Assembly: GCF_000817785.2 (NCBI RefSeq)
Contig: NZ_JTCM02000002.1
Span: 1-64,000 of the forward strand
Length of the DNA: 64,000 nt
Reading direction: 5' to 3'
Origin: Hassallia byssoidea VB512170
GTDB taxonomy: Bacteria; Cyanobacteriota; Cyanobacteriia; Cyanobacteriales; Nostocaceae
Shown: one piece after another, positions 1-9,569 of the stretch
How positions within the stretch are numbered: the first letter of the stretch is position 1
Layout of the letters: the number at the start of each line of letters is the position of its first letter
Program-made: the position numbers and the translations under genes
Notes under the pieces: generated by a model
Told to the model about the DNA's origin: nothing
Database searches by the model: none
The model's input: the letters and a program-made list of their open reading frames with translations, nothing else

Positions 1-3
1 AAA

Positions 4-69
4 ACCGGACAGCCATATAGCTGAAATAGTCGTGGAGTTTTGAGGATCTTTAATACAAGGCTGTCCGGT
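4..69. repeat. Hairpin element, copy 1 (GGACAGCC stem)
   Basis: Perfect 11-bp inverted repeat (4-14 with 59-69, ACCGGACAGCC/GGCTGTCCGGT) enclosing a 44-nt loop. The right half of the loop (TCGTGG, then GGATCTTTAA and ACAAGGCTGTCC) recurs at 60123-60199 upstream of ilvC. The stem core GGACAGCC/GGCTGTCC is kept in both copies, while the flanking pairs differ yet still pair, so the folded form seems to be what is conserved. It may be a structured RNA or a small mobile palindrome. The strand is unknown, and it may extend beyond the window. Confidence 0.55.
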
Positions 70-484
70 AATGTCGGCGTTTTAGTGTAGGGGTGACTCG
101 CGAGTGTATTTGCTCCTTTTAATACGAACGCTTGTGCCATTCTTGTCTATCTTTAATGAAACCCCCTCCCCTGTTGCTTCAGAACAGGGCAGCCTTCCGT
201 CCTGGAAGCAAAGCTTGCACAAGCTTTGCGCTAGGCGATCGCGCTTCAGACAGGAAAAAGGCTACATTAAGTTCTAATTCAAGACAGCAAAATTTCACTT
301 CAGTTCAAATTACAAGCACCATAATCTTTATCGTTGTGTGGTTGTTGTAAAGTGTTACATGCAAGCGTGAAAAAGTCACCGAAGATAACCCAAGGGTGAC
401 GGCGAGGAGAGTGCGTTTACTAAAATTAATTGACGATACAAGCGTATCAACGTTCTTATACTTCCATGTGTGAAAGGAGTTTGA
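70..484. other. Intergenic region upstream of ftsQ
   Basis: No convincing gene. A 72-codon reading frame at 132-350 has no family resemblance and runs through HIP1-type repeat sequence (GCGATCGC near 236). An AGGAG motif at 475-479 lies just before the ftsQ ATG at 485 and is a good ribosome binding site. I could not assign a promoter with confidence. Confidence 0.5.
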
Positions 485-1333
485 ATGGCTGGCATGGTAT
501 CAGTTTCCCGCACGGATTTGCGATATCGGCGTCATAAATTACGTCGGCAACGGCAAATGAAAATTATTCAGGCTATTTGGCGAACCTTTGCCGTTAGTAG
601 TCTGTTAGGTGGTTTACTATGGGTGGCAAGTCAACCGATGTGGGTGCTTTCTGCTCCCAAACAAATTGAGATCGCTTCAGGTTCACGCTCACTTTCTCCT
701 GAAGCGATCTCTTCACTGCTGGTGTTATCCTATCCGCAGTCTTTATGGAGGATTGAACCGTCAAGGGTCGCTGACTCTTTGACAAAACAACCAACTATTG
801 CTAAAGCAAGCGTTAAGCGTCGTCTGTTTCCACCTGGATTAATTATTGATATTCAAGAGCGAGTACCTGTGGCGATCGCGCAAAGGCATCACCACGAAGC
901 GATCGCTAGTGACACAAACATTGCTTCATCGACGGGGTTACTAGATGCAAATGGAATTTGGATGAATCAAGAAAAATACACATCACTTAATCCTACCGTA
1001 AAGTTGCCCAGTCTCATAGTTATTGGTTCCTTTGAACAATACCGTCCTTACTGGAATCAGCTTTATCAATCTGTGAGCCAAAGTTCCGTTAAAGTCATGG
1101 AAATTGATTGCCAAGATCCAACAAATATAATTCTGAAAACAGAACTAGGATATGTGCATCTCGGTGCTGTGAGTCCCCAAATAAGCGAACAAATCAAAGT
1201 ACTCGCCCAAATGAGCCATTTACCTACACAACTTAACCCCAATCAGATAGAATATATCGACTTGAAAAATCCGGAATCTCCTTTAGTACAAATGAACCAA
1301 AAAACAGTCAAGTCTAACTCTCAAACTCGTTAA
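485..1333 (+). CDS. ftsQ: Cell division protein FtsQ (POTRA domain)
   Basis: Divisome protein that bridges early and late division proteins at the septum. 282 aa. A basic N-terminus (about residues 12-25) is followed by one membrane segment (about 34-54), then a periplasmic POTRA region (about 58-130) with the family-like stretch near residues 105-127 (KRRLFPPGLIIDIQER), then the FtsQ beta domain. The start is supported by AGGAG six bases upstream; a second ATG lies three codons in. ftsZ is the next gene on the same strand, as in other cyanobacteria, but the gap is far longer than expected. Family knowledge gives the role; no partner binding can be read from the sequence. Confidence 0.9.
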   Translation: MAGMVSVSRTDLRYRRHKLRRQRQMKIIQAIWRTFAVSSLLGGLLWVASQPMWVLSAPKQIEIASGSRSLSPEAISSLLVLSYPQSLWRIEPSRVADSLTKQPTIAKASVKRRLFPPGLIIDIQERVPVAIAQRHHHEAIASDTNIASSTGLLDANGIWMNQEKYTSLNPTVKLPSLIVIGSFEQYRPYWNQLYQSVSQSSVKVMEIDCQDPTNIILKTELGYVHLGAVSPQISEQIKVLAQMSHLPTQLNPNQIEYIDLKNPESPLVQMNQKTVKSNSQTR

Positions 1334-3005
1334 AAATATTAAACGGGTGAGAACTAATAATTGCTCAGAGTCAATAAATAAGTTTTATGCCAATAAATAA
1401 ATATTTATTATTTTTGGTATTCCCATAACATACACAAAAATTGGCGTTAACTTCGCTCTTACAATGGGAGAAACAATTATAAAACCTTCATGCATGGGAG
1501 TAAAACCCCGCTTATTGTTACCCTAACATAAGCGTGAAGCATTCATACGAGTGCGAGTGCCGGGGTTCTCCCTTGCCTTGGAACGCTCGCTTAGTGCAAC
1601 ATGTTAAACATTCTGATGATAGTGTCTGGGGTGGAAAACGATTCTTTCGCATGATTAAATCTTTTACTGAATGGAGTGCGTTAAACACAAGAGTCTGTCA
1701 GGTTTTTATTTCTGAAAAGACTCACAATCGAAGGATATTTTCTGCCACAACCCAACAAGGGTTTGGTTGAGTCTTCTACTCCAGGAGAGTTAATGAGACT
1801 GGTGTGAAAAAGAGAGATTTTCAAAGTGAATGTGAAGTCAGACAGTGACTTGATGCCAATTTCTACAAGAGGTATGCGATCCATAAAGTAAAATTTAACC
1901 GCAACTATTATGTATTTGGAGGCACACCAAACAGCAAATCAATCAGCGAGTTCCATCAACGATAAGTAAATCATTTGTTACCTCCAGTTTAAGGATAAGT
2001 AAGTATAAGGTAAATTTTGTGTTCTCAGTTGTAATAATCTGAATGCTCAAACTGATTAACCATATCATTAAGGAAGACAAGACGCGCCACGGCGGGTCTT
2101 TACAAGTTACACAATTCACCCAGAATTGCGCTCATGAAATTGTTAGTAGAAAAATTGCGTGTATACTAAATAACTCGGAGTTCTTCCAAATCGGTGATTG
2201 GGAGGGACTTTCACTCTCACAATGTCAGACGGTTCCTTGTGAACTCGTTCCACAAATCCCCACGACTATTTCGGATGTTCGCGCTTCTCTTGTTTTGTCA
2301 AAGACGCTTTTGTTTGGGACGCACACGAAACGCGAACGAGACGCTTCTCTTGTTTTGTCAAAGACGCGCTTGGGACGAGAGGCACACAAGACGCGATCGC
2401 GTCTTTCCTTGGGAGAAGGCTGTCCACTGTGTTACGCAAAACGTGTAGCGGCAACGAGGAAGAATTGGTGGTATCAGTGGTTGTATTGCTCGTGCAATTT
2501 CATATTCTACAGCAAATTTCAAGTGGTCGCAGGTATAACTCCGTATAGTGATAATGGTAAATTTAATCATCAATATAAATTATTAGGAGAAAAATGGATA
2601 GGTAATTGGGGATACAAAATAAATGCTGAGAAAAATAGCAGTAAAGATATTAAGGAGGAGAAGAAGTTATACAGGTCAATATTAGGTAAATATAGGTATA
2701 CTTCTCTAAAATTGGCAGTGCGCGAGCTTTACGGATTATGTACAACAGGCTTGCTTTGGGCAAGGTTGCCCTGTTCTATAGAAATAGGGGATAAGTTGTT
2801 TTGGGGCAACTTATGGACAACATGCGGGCGATCGCGTGCGTTAATGGTCGATCTAAGAGTAAAATTTCGCTTTTCTAATCCTGTTAGGCTTGCAATAAGT
2901 GAGAACAAGAAAGAACATAGCCATAGATTATGGCATCGTCAAATATAGTTGACTATTGGCGTGAATAACACCTGAAAAATTCGTTTATCTACCCTTTTCA
3001 ATCCA
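1334..3005 (+). other. Long ftsQ-ftsZ intergenic region, no convincing gene
   Basis: 1.67 kb without a recognisable gene. It is AT-rich at both ends. A weak hairpin sits near 1510-1536 (CGCTTAT...ATAAGCG). In the middle lies repeat-like GC-richer sequence, including a 26-bp direct repeat at 2282-2307 and 2342-2367. A 301-codon open frame at 2043-2948 reads straight through these repeats and has no recognisable domain, so I treat it as fortuitous. The region probably holds the ftsZ promoter(s) and a long leader, but I could not place them. Confidence 0.55.
2282..2367. repeat. 26-bp direct repeat pair, 60 bp apart
   Basis: Two identical 26-bp copies at 2282-2307 and 2342-2367, beginning CGCTTCTCTTG and ending CAAAGACGC, exactly 60 bp apart. 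Related GACGC/CTTTTG-rich sequence lies at 4478-4520 downstream of ftsZ. This looks like cyanobacterial dispersed repeat sequence and not coding DNA. Confidence 0.7.
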
Positions 3006-4289
3006 ATGACACTTGATAATAACCAAAAACTTAGTTATATAAACTCCCAGTCTCCGGGACAGCCAGGAATGTCACTAGCAGTTAACTCCACCAATCCCTT
3101 TAATCATTCCGGACTGAATTTCGGACAAAATAACGATAGTAAAAGAATCCCTACTGAAGATCCCCGAATTGGCGATATTGTTCCCGGTCGAGTCGCCAAC
3201 ATCAAAGTAATTGGCGTCGGTGGTGGTGGTGGAAATGCCGTAAACCGCATGATCGCCTCTGATGTGAGTGGAATAGAGTTTTGGACAACAAACACCGATG
3301 CCCAAGCTTTAACACAAGCACAGGCTTCCAAACGCTTACAAATAGGACAAAAGCTGACGCGAGGTTTAGGCGCGGGTGGTAATCCGGCTATTGGTCAAAA
3401 AGCTGCTGAAGAATCGCGGGACGAAATTGCTACAGCTTTAGAAGGTGCCGATTTAGTGTTTATCACTGCCGGCATGGGTGGTGGTACTGGTACGGGTGCA
3501 GCGCCAATTGTCGCCGAAATCGCCAAAGAAATGGGCGCTCTCACAGTCGGTGTGGTAACACGTCCATTTTTGTTTGAAGGACGCCGACGCACCAGCCAAG
3601 CCGAGCAAGGTATTGAAGCTCTTAAAGGTAGGGTAGATACGCTAATTATTATCCCGAATAACAAGCTGCTGGAAGTAATTCCAGAGCAAACGCCGATGCA
3701 AGAGGCTTTTCGTTATGCGGATGATGTGTTGCGTCAAGGGGTGCAAGGTATCTCTGATATCATCTTGATCCCCGGTTTGATCAACGTTGACTTTGCCGAT
3801 GTGCGAGCGGTGATGGCAGATGCAGGCTCGGCGCTGATGGGGATCGGTGTTAGTTCTGGGAAGTCAAGGGCAAGAGAAGCAGCGATCGCCGCGATTTCTT
3901 CGCCCTTACTAGAATGTTCTATTGAAGGAGCTAGAGGAGTTGTTTTTAATATTACTGGTGGTAGCGACCTCACCTTACATGAAGTCAATGCTGCCGCAGA
4001 AACAATCTACGAAGTAGTCGATCCCAACGCCAATATTATTTTTGGTGCGGTGATTGATGACAGGCTGCAAGGTGAAGTCAGGCTCACCGTAATTGCCACA
4101 GGATTTACAGGTGAAATGCAAGCCACACCACCGCAAAATGTCGCCAATCCTAGGGTAGTAACTCCACCACCACCAAGACGACAAGCACCTCAGCCACCAG
4201 TAAAAGAGCCAACACCAATTCCAGAACCCAAAGAAAAACCCGGATTGGATATTCCTGAGTTTCTGCAACGACGGCGACCCAAGCCTTAA
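3006..4289 (+). CDS. ftsZ: Cell division protein FtsZ
   Basis: Tubulin-like GTPase that forms the Z-ring at mid-cell. 427 aa. It has a cyanobacterial N-terminal extension (1-62), glycine-rich [12 protein letters not shown] at 71-82, the tubulin signature GGGTGTG at 158-164, the catalytic T7-loop NVDFADV at 260-266, a proline-rich linker (about 375-410) and a conserved C-terminal peptide [10 protein letters not shown] at 415-424 that binds ZipN/SepF-type partners. Start at ATG 3006; no strong Shine-Dalgarno is visible. It follows ftsQ on the same strand after a 1.67 kb gap, so it probably has its own promoter(s). Confidence 0.98.
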   Translation: MTLDNNQKLSYINSQSPGQPGMSLAVNSTNPFNHSGLNFGQNNDSKRIPTEDPRIGDIVPGRVANIKVIGVGGGGGNAVNRMIASDVSGIEFWTTNTDAQALTQAQASKRLQIGQKLTRGLGAGGNPAIGQKAAEESRDEIATALEGADLVFITAGMGGGTGTGAAPIVAEIAKEMGALTVGVVTRPFLFEGRRRTSQAEQGIEALKGRVDTLIIIPNNKLLEVIPEQTPMQEAFRYADDVLRQGVQGISDIILIPGLINVDFADVRAVMADAGSALMGIGVSSGKSRAREAAIAAISSPLLECSIEGARGVVFNITGGSDLTLHEVNAAAETIYEVVDPNANIIFGAVIDDRLQGEVRLTVIATGFTGEMQATPPQNVANPRVVTPPPPRRQAPQPPVKEPTPIPEPKEKPGLDIPEFLQRRRPKP

Positions 4290-4584
4290 GCTGACAGGAT
4301 TAGCTAGTAGCTTGCTCCCGCCTTAATTCCAGTTCCCAGGTTTCACCGGGAGCAGGGTTGACACTCCCCTGCCGTTTGCGCTCTTGGTTTCCCTCTCCTT
4401 GCAAAGACGCTGCGTGTGTTCTTTGCTCATGGTTCGCTCTGCGTCAGCTTTCTTCGAGTCTTCAAGGTTCTCTTAGACGCTTTTGTTGGAGACGCTGCGG
4501 AGCGTTTCTTGTTTTGAGCGTCAGGGCTTGTTGCACTTCTGCTAGCGCACAACAAGCGCTCCTAACACATCAGGAAAAAAAAGA
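4290..4584. other. ftsZ-tnpB intergenic region with repeat sequence
   Basis: No gene. An 8-bp inverted repeat (TGCTCCCG 4313-4320 with CGGGAGCA 4347-4354) lies just after ftsZ without a clear T-tract. Around 4478-4520 is GACGC-rich dispersed repeat sequence, and near 4528-4556 a CTTGTTG/CAACAAG hairpin. Because tnpB is on the minus strand, the part next to 4585 would be the flank targeted by its omega-RNA guide. Confidence 0.4.
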
Positions 4585-4591
4585 AAGTGAA

Positions 4592-5800
4592 CTACCCCAC
4601 CGCATGGCGGATGGGGCTTCCAACTTCAACCGGAACTGCCTTAGACACGGAAGATTTCCTTCCAGCCTTTGGTCTTACATTCCGTCCATTGGCAGTAGCG
4701 CTAGTTCCTAACGCTAATATTCGCAAGCCTTCATCTCGAATGTTGATCGCCGCATTCACATCTCTATCGTGCTTGGTTTGGCAGTTGGAACAAGTCCAGC
4801 TACGAACCTCTAGAGACAAGCTACCAACTTGATTCAGACAAACGTGACAAGTCTTACTCGATGGGAAAAACCGACCAATTTCTAGATAGGTCTTTCCGTC
4901 TCTTTCTGCCTTGTATTTGAGTTGACGGGTGAACTCTGACCAACCACAATCGCTGATTGCTTTGGCGAGAGTGTGATTTTTCACCATGTTTTTGACTGCC
5001 AAATTCTCAACAACGATGACTTGGTTTTCGTTCACCAGTTTGCGAGATAGCTTGTGCTGGAAGTCTTTCCGAGAATTTGCAATTCTTTCGTGAACTCGCG
5101 CCACAATGCGACGCGCTTTCTTTCTGCGATTAGAACCTTTTTGTTTACGGGATAGCTTTTGCTGTTTCCGTTTCAAATTCTTAGTCCGCTTCTTCAGATG
5201 CTTCGGATTGTCAAATTTAGACCCATCAGACGTAATAGCAAAGTGGGTCAGTCCGACATCAATCCCTACCGCTTTGCCGTTTGAGCTAATTTCAGTGTCA
5301 GGCAGTTCATCATCAAACAGCAGAGAAGCATAATACTTACCTGCATGATTCATGCTGACCGTGACAGTTTTGATTTTCCCGTCAAACGTGCGATGAATCG
5401 ATGCCGAAACAACGCCTAGCTTGCCGGGGAACTTGAGATGGTGTCCATCAACGATCTGAACTTTCTGGGGATACTGAATCGACTGCTTATCATGTTTCGA
5501 TTTGAACTTCGGAAATGATGCCCGTCCCTCAAAGAAGTTGATAAACGCTCTGGATAAATTGAGCGAAACACTTTGCAGCACTTGACTGTATGTTTCACCC
5601 AACCATTCGTACTCTTTCTTGAGTGCAGGTAATCGGCTATTCATCCCAATTTGAGATAAGCCTTTACCCGTCTCTTTGTAGAGTTCGTTCGTTGCGTTCA
5701 GTGAATTATTCCAATACCAACGGGCACAGCCAAACGCCTTGGACAGCGTTTCTTTCTGCTCAGTGGTTGGATAAATTCGCACCTTGACAACGTTTTTCAT
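4592..5800 (-). CDS. tnpB: TnpB RNA-guided nuclease (IS200/IS605 OrfB)
   Basis: 402 aa, full length for TnpB. It has an N-terminal OrfB helical region (about 1-100), a split RuvC-like nuclease with D181 in GIDVGLTHFAI, E265 in VVENLAVKNM and D347 in DRDVNAAINI, and a zinc finger with C318, C321, C337 and C340. All catalytic residues are present, so the nuclease should be active. Family knowledge: TnpB uses an omega-RNA overlapping the 3' end of the gene, with the guide taken from the flank just outside the right end. The tail (GTSATANGRNVRPKAG) is typical of cyanobacterial copies. Start ATG at 5800; a TTAAAATAG stretch just upstream could be a -10 element. Confidence 0.95.
   Translation of the reverse strand: MKNVVKVRIYPTTEQKETLSKAFGCARWYWNNSLNATNELYKETGKGLSQIGMNSRLPALKKEYEWLGETYSQVLQSVSLNLSRAFINFFEGRASFPKFKSKHDKQSIQYPQKVQIVDGHHLKFPGKLGVVSASIHRTFDGKIKTVTVSMNHAGKYYASLLFDDELPDTEISSNGKAVGIDVGLTHFAITSDGSKFDNPKHLKKRTKNLKRKQQKLSRKQKGSNRRKKARRIVARVHERIANSRKDFQHKLSRKLVNENQVIVVENLAVKNMVKNHTLAKAISDCGWSEFTRQLKYKAERDGKTYLEIGRFFPSSKTCHVCLNQVGSLSLEVRSWTCSNCQTKHDRDVNAAINIRDEGLRILALGTSATANGRNVRPKAGRKSSVSKAVPVEVGSPIRHAVG
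4595..4616 (-). repeat. Right-end hairpin of the tnpB element
   Basis: A 9-bp stem with one bulged A: CCCCA/TGGGG outside and CCGC/GCGG inside, loop ATG. It lies in the last codons of tnpB. In this family the same hairpin is both a transposition end and part of the omega-RNA scaffold. Confidence 0.7.
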
Positions 5801-5923
5801 ACTGCTATTTTAACACGAATTCTATTTATCGTAACTTTGTTATGCCGCATAAGAGATTAGGGCTTGCGCCCAGTCGCTATCCATCCCCACCGCTCCCGTC
5901 GAGTGGGGCAGATCGCGAGTTCG

Positions 5924-6910
5924 TTAAAAAACGCTTTCTTTTTTGCCTTGTAAAGCTTGCTCAACCCATTGAATTACCTGTTGACCAAGGTGGGTGTTGT
6001 CGAAACGATCAATTTCGCGAATTCCGGTAGGACTGGTGACATTGACTTCAGTCAGGTAGCCACCTATAACATCAATACCGACAAAAATCAAGCCGTCTTT
6101 ACGTAGAGTTTCGGCTAATTGGGTACAAATTTCATACTCTCTAGGAGTAATTTCGGTTTGAGCAACTGTACCACCAGTCGCCATGTTATTCCGAAAGTCA
6201 CTTCCAGAGGAAAGGCGATTGAGGGCACCAATCGGTTCCCCGTCAAGGAGGATAATTCGTTTGTCTCCCTCTTTTGCTTGGGGTAGATAGGTTTGCACCA
6301 TAACTGGAACGCGACCTAAAAGGGTACTGAGTTCGACAATCGAGTTAAAATTGCGATCGCCTGCTTGCAAAAATAAAATCCCTTCTCCAGCTTTGTTTCC
6401 CAATGGTTTGAGAACTGTTGCACCTTTTGCTTCCACAAATTCCCGAATAAATTGTTTATCAGCACTGACAATAGTTTCTGGAATTGCTTTGGTAAACTGG
6501 AGGGCATACATTTTTTCGTTTGCCGCTCTAATTCCACTGGGACTATTAATCACCAGGGTTTTGTTTTGGTCAATGTAGTCCAGAATGTACGTAGCATAAA
6601 GATAGGGAACATTAACTGGTGGATCTGTCCGCATAAATACGGCATCCATTGTTTCCAGGGAAGTTAAGGTACGTTGGCTCAACTTGTACCAAGGATTTGC
6701 CGCTAAATAGCGTCCTTGGACCAACTGCACTGGTACGAGTTCCACCCGTTCTAACAATGCCCAAGCTTTGCTATCTACCACACTCAGCAAATTTGCTTGA
6801 GTTACCCAAATTTCATGTCCCAAGATTTGCGCTGCTTCCATCAGAGCAACGCTGGTATCATGACACGGGTCAAGAGTAGGGATGGAATCTATTATAAAAG
6901 CCAGTTTCAC
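5924..6910 (-). CDS. gshB: Glutathione synthetase
   Basis: ATP-dependent ligation of gamma-glutamylcysteine and glycine, the last step of glutathione synthesis in the cytoplasm. 328 aa, the usual length. N-terminal domain starts MKLAFIIDSIPTLDP; the ATP-grasp domain covers about residues 120-315, with LLDGEPIGALNRLSS and the metal/substrate loop EVNVTSPTGIREI near the C-terminus. It lies downstream of grxC on the same strand (114 bp gap), a natural glutathione/glutaredoxin pairing. The IS200/IS605-type element ends just beyond its stop codon, leaving the C-terminus intact. Confidence 0.96.
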   Translation of the reverse strand: MKLAFIIDSIPTLDPCHDTSVALMEAAQILGHEIWVTQANLLSVVDSKAWALLERVELVPVQLVQGRYLAANPWYKLSQRTLTSLETMDAVFMRTDPPVNVPYLYATYILDYIDQNKTLVINSPSGIRAANEKMYALQFTKAIPETIVSADKQFIREFVEAKGATVLKPLGNKAGEGILFLQAGDRNFNSIVELSTLLGRVPVMVQTYLPQAKEGDKRIILLDGEPIGALNRLSSGSDFRNNMATGGTVAQTEITPREYEICTQLAETLRKDGLIFVGIDVIGGYLTEVNVTSPTGIREIDRFDNTHLGQQVIQWVEQALQGKKESVF

Positions 6911-7024
6911 GCTTAATGCCTCAATCGCCAGGAAATTCCGCTGTTATCAATTTAGATTATCCCCTGACGATTTGATTGATGTGCATAGCATTTTGTCGCA
7001 AGACATCGCACTCATATGATGAAC

Positions 7025-7297
7025 TTACACATTATTAGTTGCAGCTAGTAACTCATCTAGCTTGCCTTGGGCTTCTATTGCGTGTATATCATCACAACCA
7101 CCTACGTGGCGATCGTTAATGAAAATTTGCGGCACAGAGCGTCGTCCATTTGCCCTTTGAGCCATTTTATCGCGTGCTGCCTCGTCTCCATCAATGCTGT
7201 ATTCAACAAATTCAACGCCTTTTCTTGCCAGTAAACTTTTGGCACGGATGCAAAACGGGCAAGTTCTCCAAGTGTAAATTTCTACTTTAGCAGCCAT
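7025..7297 (-). CDS. grxC: Glutaredoxin 3 family protein
   Basis: 90-aa dithiol glutaredoxin that reduces disulfides with glutathione. Active site C13-P14-F15-C16 (TCPFC after the first strand), the cis-proline region SVPQIFIND and the glutathione-contacting GGCDD near residues 66-71 are all present. It precedes gshB on the same strand, so the reductant-making enzyme and one of its users may be cotranscribed. Confidence 0.95.
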   Translation of the reverse strand: MAAKVEIYTWRTCPFCIRAKSLLARKGVEFVEYSIDGDEAARDKMAQRANGRRSVPQIFINDRHVGGCDDIHAIEAQGKLDELLAATNNV

Positions 7298-7734
7298 AAC
7301 GCCCTCAACTTTATTTGATGCTTCTTAATTTTAGAACTTTGTCATTGGCTGTTGTAGCCGCTCTATCCCGTTTTGGGGTAATCCTTTAAAGCTGCTAAAT
7401 AGCCCTGAACTAACTGCGTACATTTTTACCGCATGAAAATCTCTTCTTCCCTTCCCCTATACATCATTTTTAAATCAGATCAGCATAAATAAACATCAGT
7501 CAGTGGTGAATAGTTTATTGACTTTGAACTTTTGAATGCGTGACTGCTGACTGTGGATTTTTAACTATTTGTGTACACAGATAACAAAACCGATAATATT
7601 CCACTTAAAATATCAATTGCCTCAGCAATAATACGTAGTTTATTTGTCCCTCTCAAAAAATGCAGTATTAACCCTGAGTAACGGTGTTGTAAATTAGCAA
7701 TGCAATGCGCTGGTATCATAATTTCTACTAAACC
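7298..7734. other. Intergenic region, no gene seen
   Basis: AT-rich DNA between grxC (minus strand, start at 7297) and the terminator of the next minus-strand gene. It probably carries the grxC promoter. No open frame with a recognisable product and no tandem array were seen. Confidence 0.5.
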
Positions 7735-7782
7735 ATAAAAAAATTGGGTCAGAAGTACTGATACACTTCCAACCCGATTTTT
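7735..7782 (-). terminator. Rho-independent terminator of the PEP-CTERM gene
   Basis: On the minus strand a stem formed by TCGGGTTGGAAGT and ACTTCTGACCCA (short internal mismatch, small loop) runs into TTTTTTT. It lies about 75-120 bases after the stop of the minus-strand gene at 7857-9146. Confidence 0.7.
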
Positions 7783-7856
7783 TAATTACGACTTGCGTTC
7801 TTAACCAAACCTCCGTCTTAGTATTTGCTCATGTTCGCTTGAAACAACAGCTTAAT

Positions 7857-9146
7857 TTAATCTTGCTTTAGAGTCTTTTTCTTAAGCGCTTTCAACGCAC
7901 CGACAGCTAACAAACCTAAAGCGGCAGTTGTACTAGGCTCAGGTATCTTTTTCGGTTCGGGTTTGGGCTGATAATAAGTATTTCCACCTGGAGTTGGAGT
8001 CGGTGCTGGAGCCGGTGCTGGAGTTGGAGCCGGTGCTGGAGTTGGAGCCGGTGCCGGTGCTGGTGCTGGAGCCGGTGCTGGTGCTGGAGCCGGTGCTGGT
8101 GCTGGAGTTGGAGCAGGCGCTGGAGTTGGTGCTGGAGTTGGTGCTGGAGTTGGTGCCGGAGTTGGAGCCGGAGTTGGAGCCGGAGTTGGAGCCGGAGTTG
8201 GAGCCGGAGTTGGAGCCGGAGTTGGAGCCGGTGTTGGAGCCGGTGTTGGAGCCGGAGTTGGAGCCGGAGTTGGAGCCGGAGTTGGAGCCGGAGTTGGTGC
8301 TGGAGTTGGTGCCGGAGTTGGAGCCGGTGTTGGAGCCGGAGTTGGAGCCGGTGTTGGAGCCGGAGTTGGAGCCGGTGTTGGAGCCGGAGTTGGTGTAGGC
8401 GTTACTGCTATTGGTTTGTTCGTAAAAGCTTCACTTCCACCATTACTGAAGGCTTGAACGTGGAAACCAACTCGCAAAACACTGCTTTTTAGATTATTAA
8501 TGATGTCGTCGAATGTGATGTTGGACTGTAAATTAAAAAGGACGCTAACAAATTCACCTGGATTTACACCCATCTGTGAGGTTGGTTGATTAGACTCGAC
8601 TGAAAAGTCTGAGCTAAATCTGCCTCCAGGAGCATTATTGCTTCCAGGCAGTGTTCCTATTTTGTTGGGTATCACAAAGTCCACACCATCACCGCTATCA
8701 GTGATAGATGCGATATTTTTCAAAAGATTTGTGGTTTGGTCAAAATAAATTTGGGTTATAGAAGAGGCATTTGAACCGATGTTGTTGAACGTAAATAAAA
8801 CCTGATCGGACTTATTGCCTTGAGCAACATCTAAAAATAGCTGACTTTCACCTGTTGCAGCATTAACAGCACTATTGCCAGTAATATTTTGAAATCCAAA
8901 GCGCATCGCAGTTGTGGGTGCGGGTGCGGGTGTAGGTGCGGGTGTAGGTGCGGGTGTAGGTGCGGGCGTTGGTGCGGGCGTTGGTGTGGGCGTTGGAGTT
9001 GGTGTGGCTGAATTGTTGTTGCCGTTACCATTGCTGTTATCAGATTTGGCGCTTGCCTGTTGCATTTGCGACCCTAGAGCCACGGAGAATGACAATAAAC
9101 CAAGAGTTATATAAGTGACTACTTTCTTTGAATACGCTTGAGACAT
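7857..9146 (-). CDS. PEP-CTERM protein with long TPAP repeat
   Basis: 429-aa exported surface protein of unknown role. Signal peptide at about 1-34 (ends QQASA). A short TPTPAP linker (about 48-80) leads to a globular domain of about 170 residues ([12 protein letters not shown] onward), then some 140 residues of repeated Pro-Thr-Pro-Ala and Pro-Ala. The end is a PEP-CTERM sorting signal: [18 protein letters not shown] then a basic tail. By family knowledge the tail is cut by an exosortase, not seen here. The repeat comes from 12-bp DNA units (minus strand of GGAGTTGGAGCC variants). An SD-like GGAGGAG lies about 11 bases before ATG 9146. Confidence 0.88.
   Translation of the reverse strand: MSQAYSKKVVTYITLGLLSFSVALGSQMQQASAKSDNSNGNGNNNSATPTPTPTPTPAPTPAPTPAPTPAPTPAPAPTTAMRFGFQNITGNSAVNAATGESQLFLDVAQGNKSDQVLFTFNNIGSNASSITQIYFDQTTNLLKNIASITDSGDGVDFVIPNKIGTLPGSNNAPGGRFSSDFSVESNQPTSQMGVNPGEFVSVLFNLQSNITFDDIINNLKSSVLRVGFHVQAFSNGGSEAFTNKPIAVTPTPTPAPTPAPTPAPTPAPTPAPTPAPTPAPTPAPTPAPTPAPTPAPTPAPTPAPTPAPTPAPTPAPTPAPTPAPTPAPTPAPTPAPTPAPTPAPAPTPAPAPAPAPAPAPAPAPAPAPTPAPAPTPAPAPAPTPTPGGNTYYQPKPEPKKIPEPSTTAALGLLAVGALKALKKKTLKQD
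7990..8402. repeat. 12-bp coding tandem repeat (TPAP tract)
   Basis: About 400 bp of imperfect repeats of a 6/12-bp unit (GGAGTTGGAGCC, GGTGCTGGAGCC and variants on the plus strand), coding for Thr-Pro-Ala-Pro on the minus strand. A second, shorter block with unit GGTGCGGGTGTA lies at 8916-9004. Such tracts are prone to length change. Confidence 0.9.
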
Positions 9147-9472
9147 TTTAATTAAACTCCTCCGAGTCTATGGCGACAAAATTTTCTGAAAGTGACGATC
9201 GCAACAATCGAGTGTCAAATACAAATTGACATACAAAAATATTGAATGTCGATGATTTGTTGACAGCTTCATTCAAAATTTAATCTGAGAGAAAATAAAA
9301 AAAAAATTTATGATTAAAGCGAAAAATTAAGTAATTGCACTATGTTATTTTCTCTATCCAAAATTAAGTAATTTTTCTCAAAATTGCTTTTTTTGTTAAG
9401 TTTGTATGTGAGAAGTTTTTGGAAAAATAGCTTAATTGAATAGGCTATAGCAGTCCTAAACAATGAAAGACA

Positions 9473-9504
9473 ATATCCCCGACTTCTTAAAAAGCCGGGG
9501 ATAT
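9473..9504. repeat. CCCCGACTTC palindrome, copy 1
   Basis: ATATCCCC-GACTTCTTAAAAAGCC-GGGGATAT forms a stem-loop. A near-perfect relative lies at 37231-37263 (TCCCCGACTTC...GAAGTCGGGGA). It is probably a dispersed terminator-like palindrome. Confidence 0.6.
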
Positions 9505-9569
9505 GAAGCTGGATATTTTGATAAATGTGCTAAGGATTGCTATAGACTATTGGCTATTAACGACAAAGC

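Larger units (their letters stand above)
4585..5912 (-). mobile_element. IS200/IS605-type element carrying only tnpB
   Basis: Intact tnpB bounded by subterminal hairpins. At the right end, 4595-4616 reads CCCCA-CCGC-ATG-GCGG-A-TGGGG, overlapping the last tnpB codons and followed on the minus strand by TAGTTCAC. At the left end, CCCCAC/GTGGGG arms lie at 5885-5890 and 5903-5908. No Y1 transposase (tnpA) is present, so it is a solo-tnpB element mobilised in trans or retained for its nuclease. Such elements normally leave no target duplication; exact ends are inferred. The left end lies within about 15 bp of the gshB stop codon. Confidence 0.7.

Noticed and set aside
132-350. 72-codon ORF upstream of ftsQ
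   Set aside because: Reads through HIP1/repeat sequence and has no recognisable feature.
1534-1770. 78-codon ORF upstream of ftsZ
   Set aside because: No family resemblance, no ribosome binding site; composition as in surrounding non-coding DNA.
2043-2948. 301-codon open frame between ftsQ and ftsZ
   Set aside because: It reads through a 26-bp direct repeat and HIP1-rich repeat DNA, has no domain, odd residue composition and no ribosome binding site.
7994-8398. 134-codon plus-strand frame of LEPELEP repeats
   Set aside because: Antisense shadow of the 12-bp repeat that codes TPAP on the minus strand.
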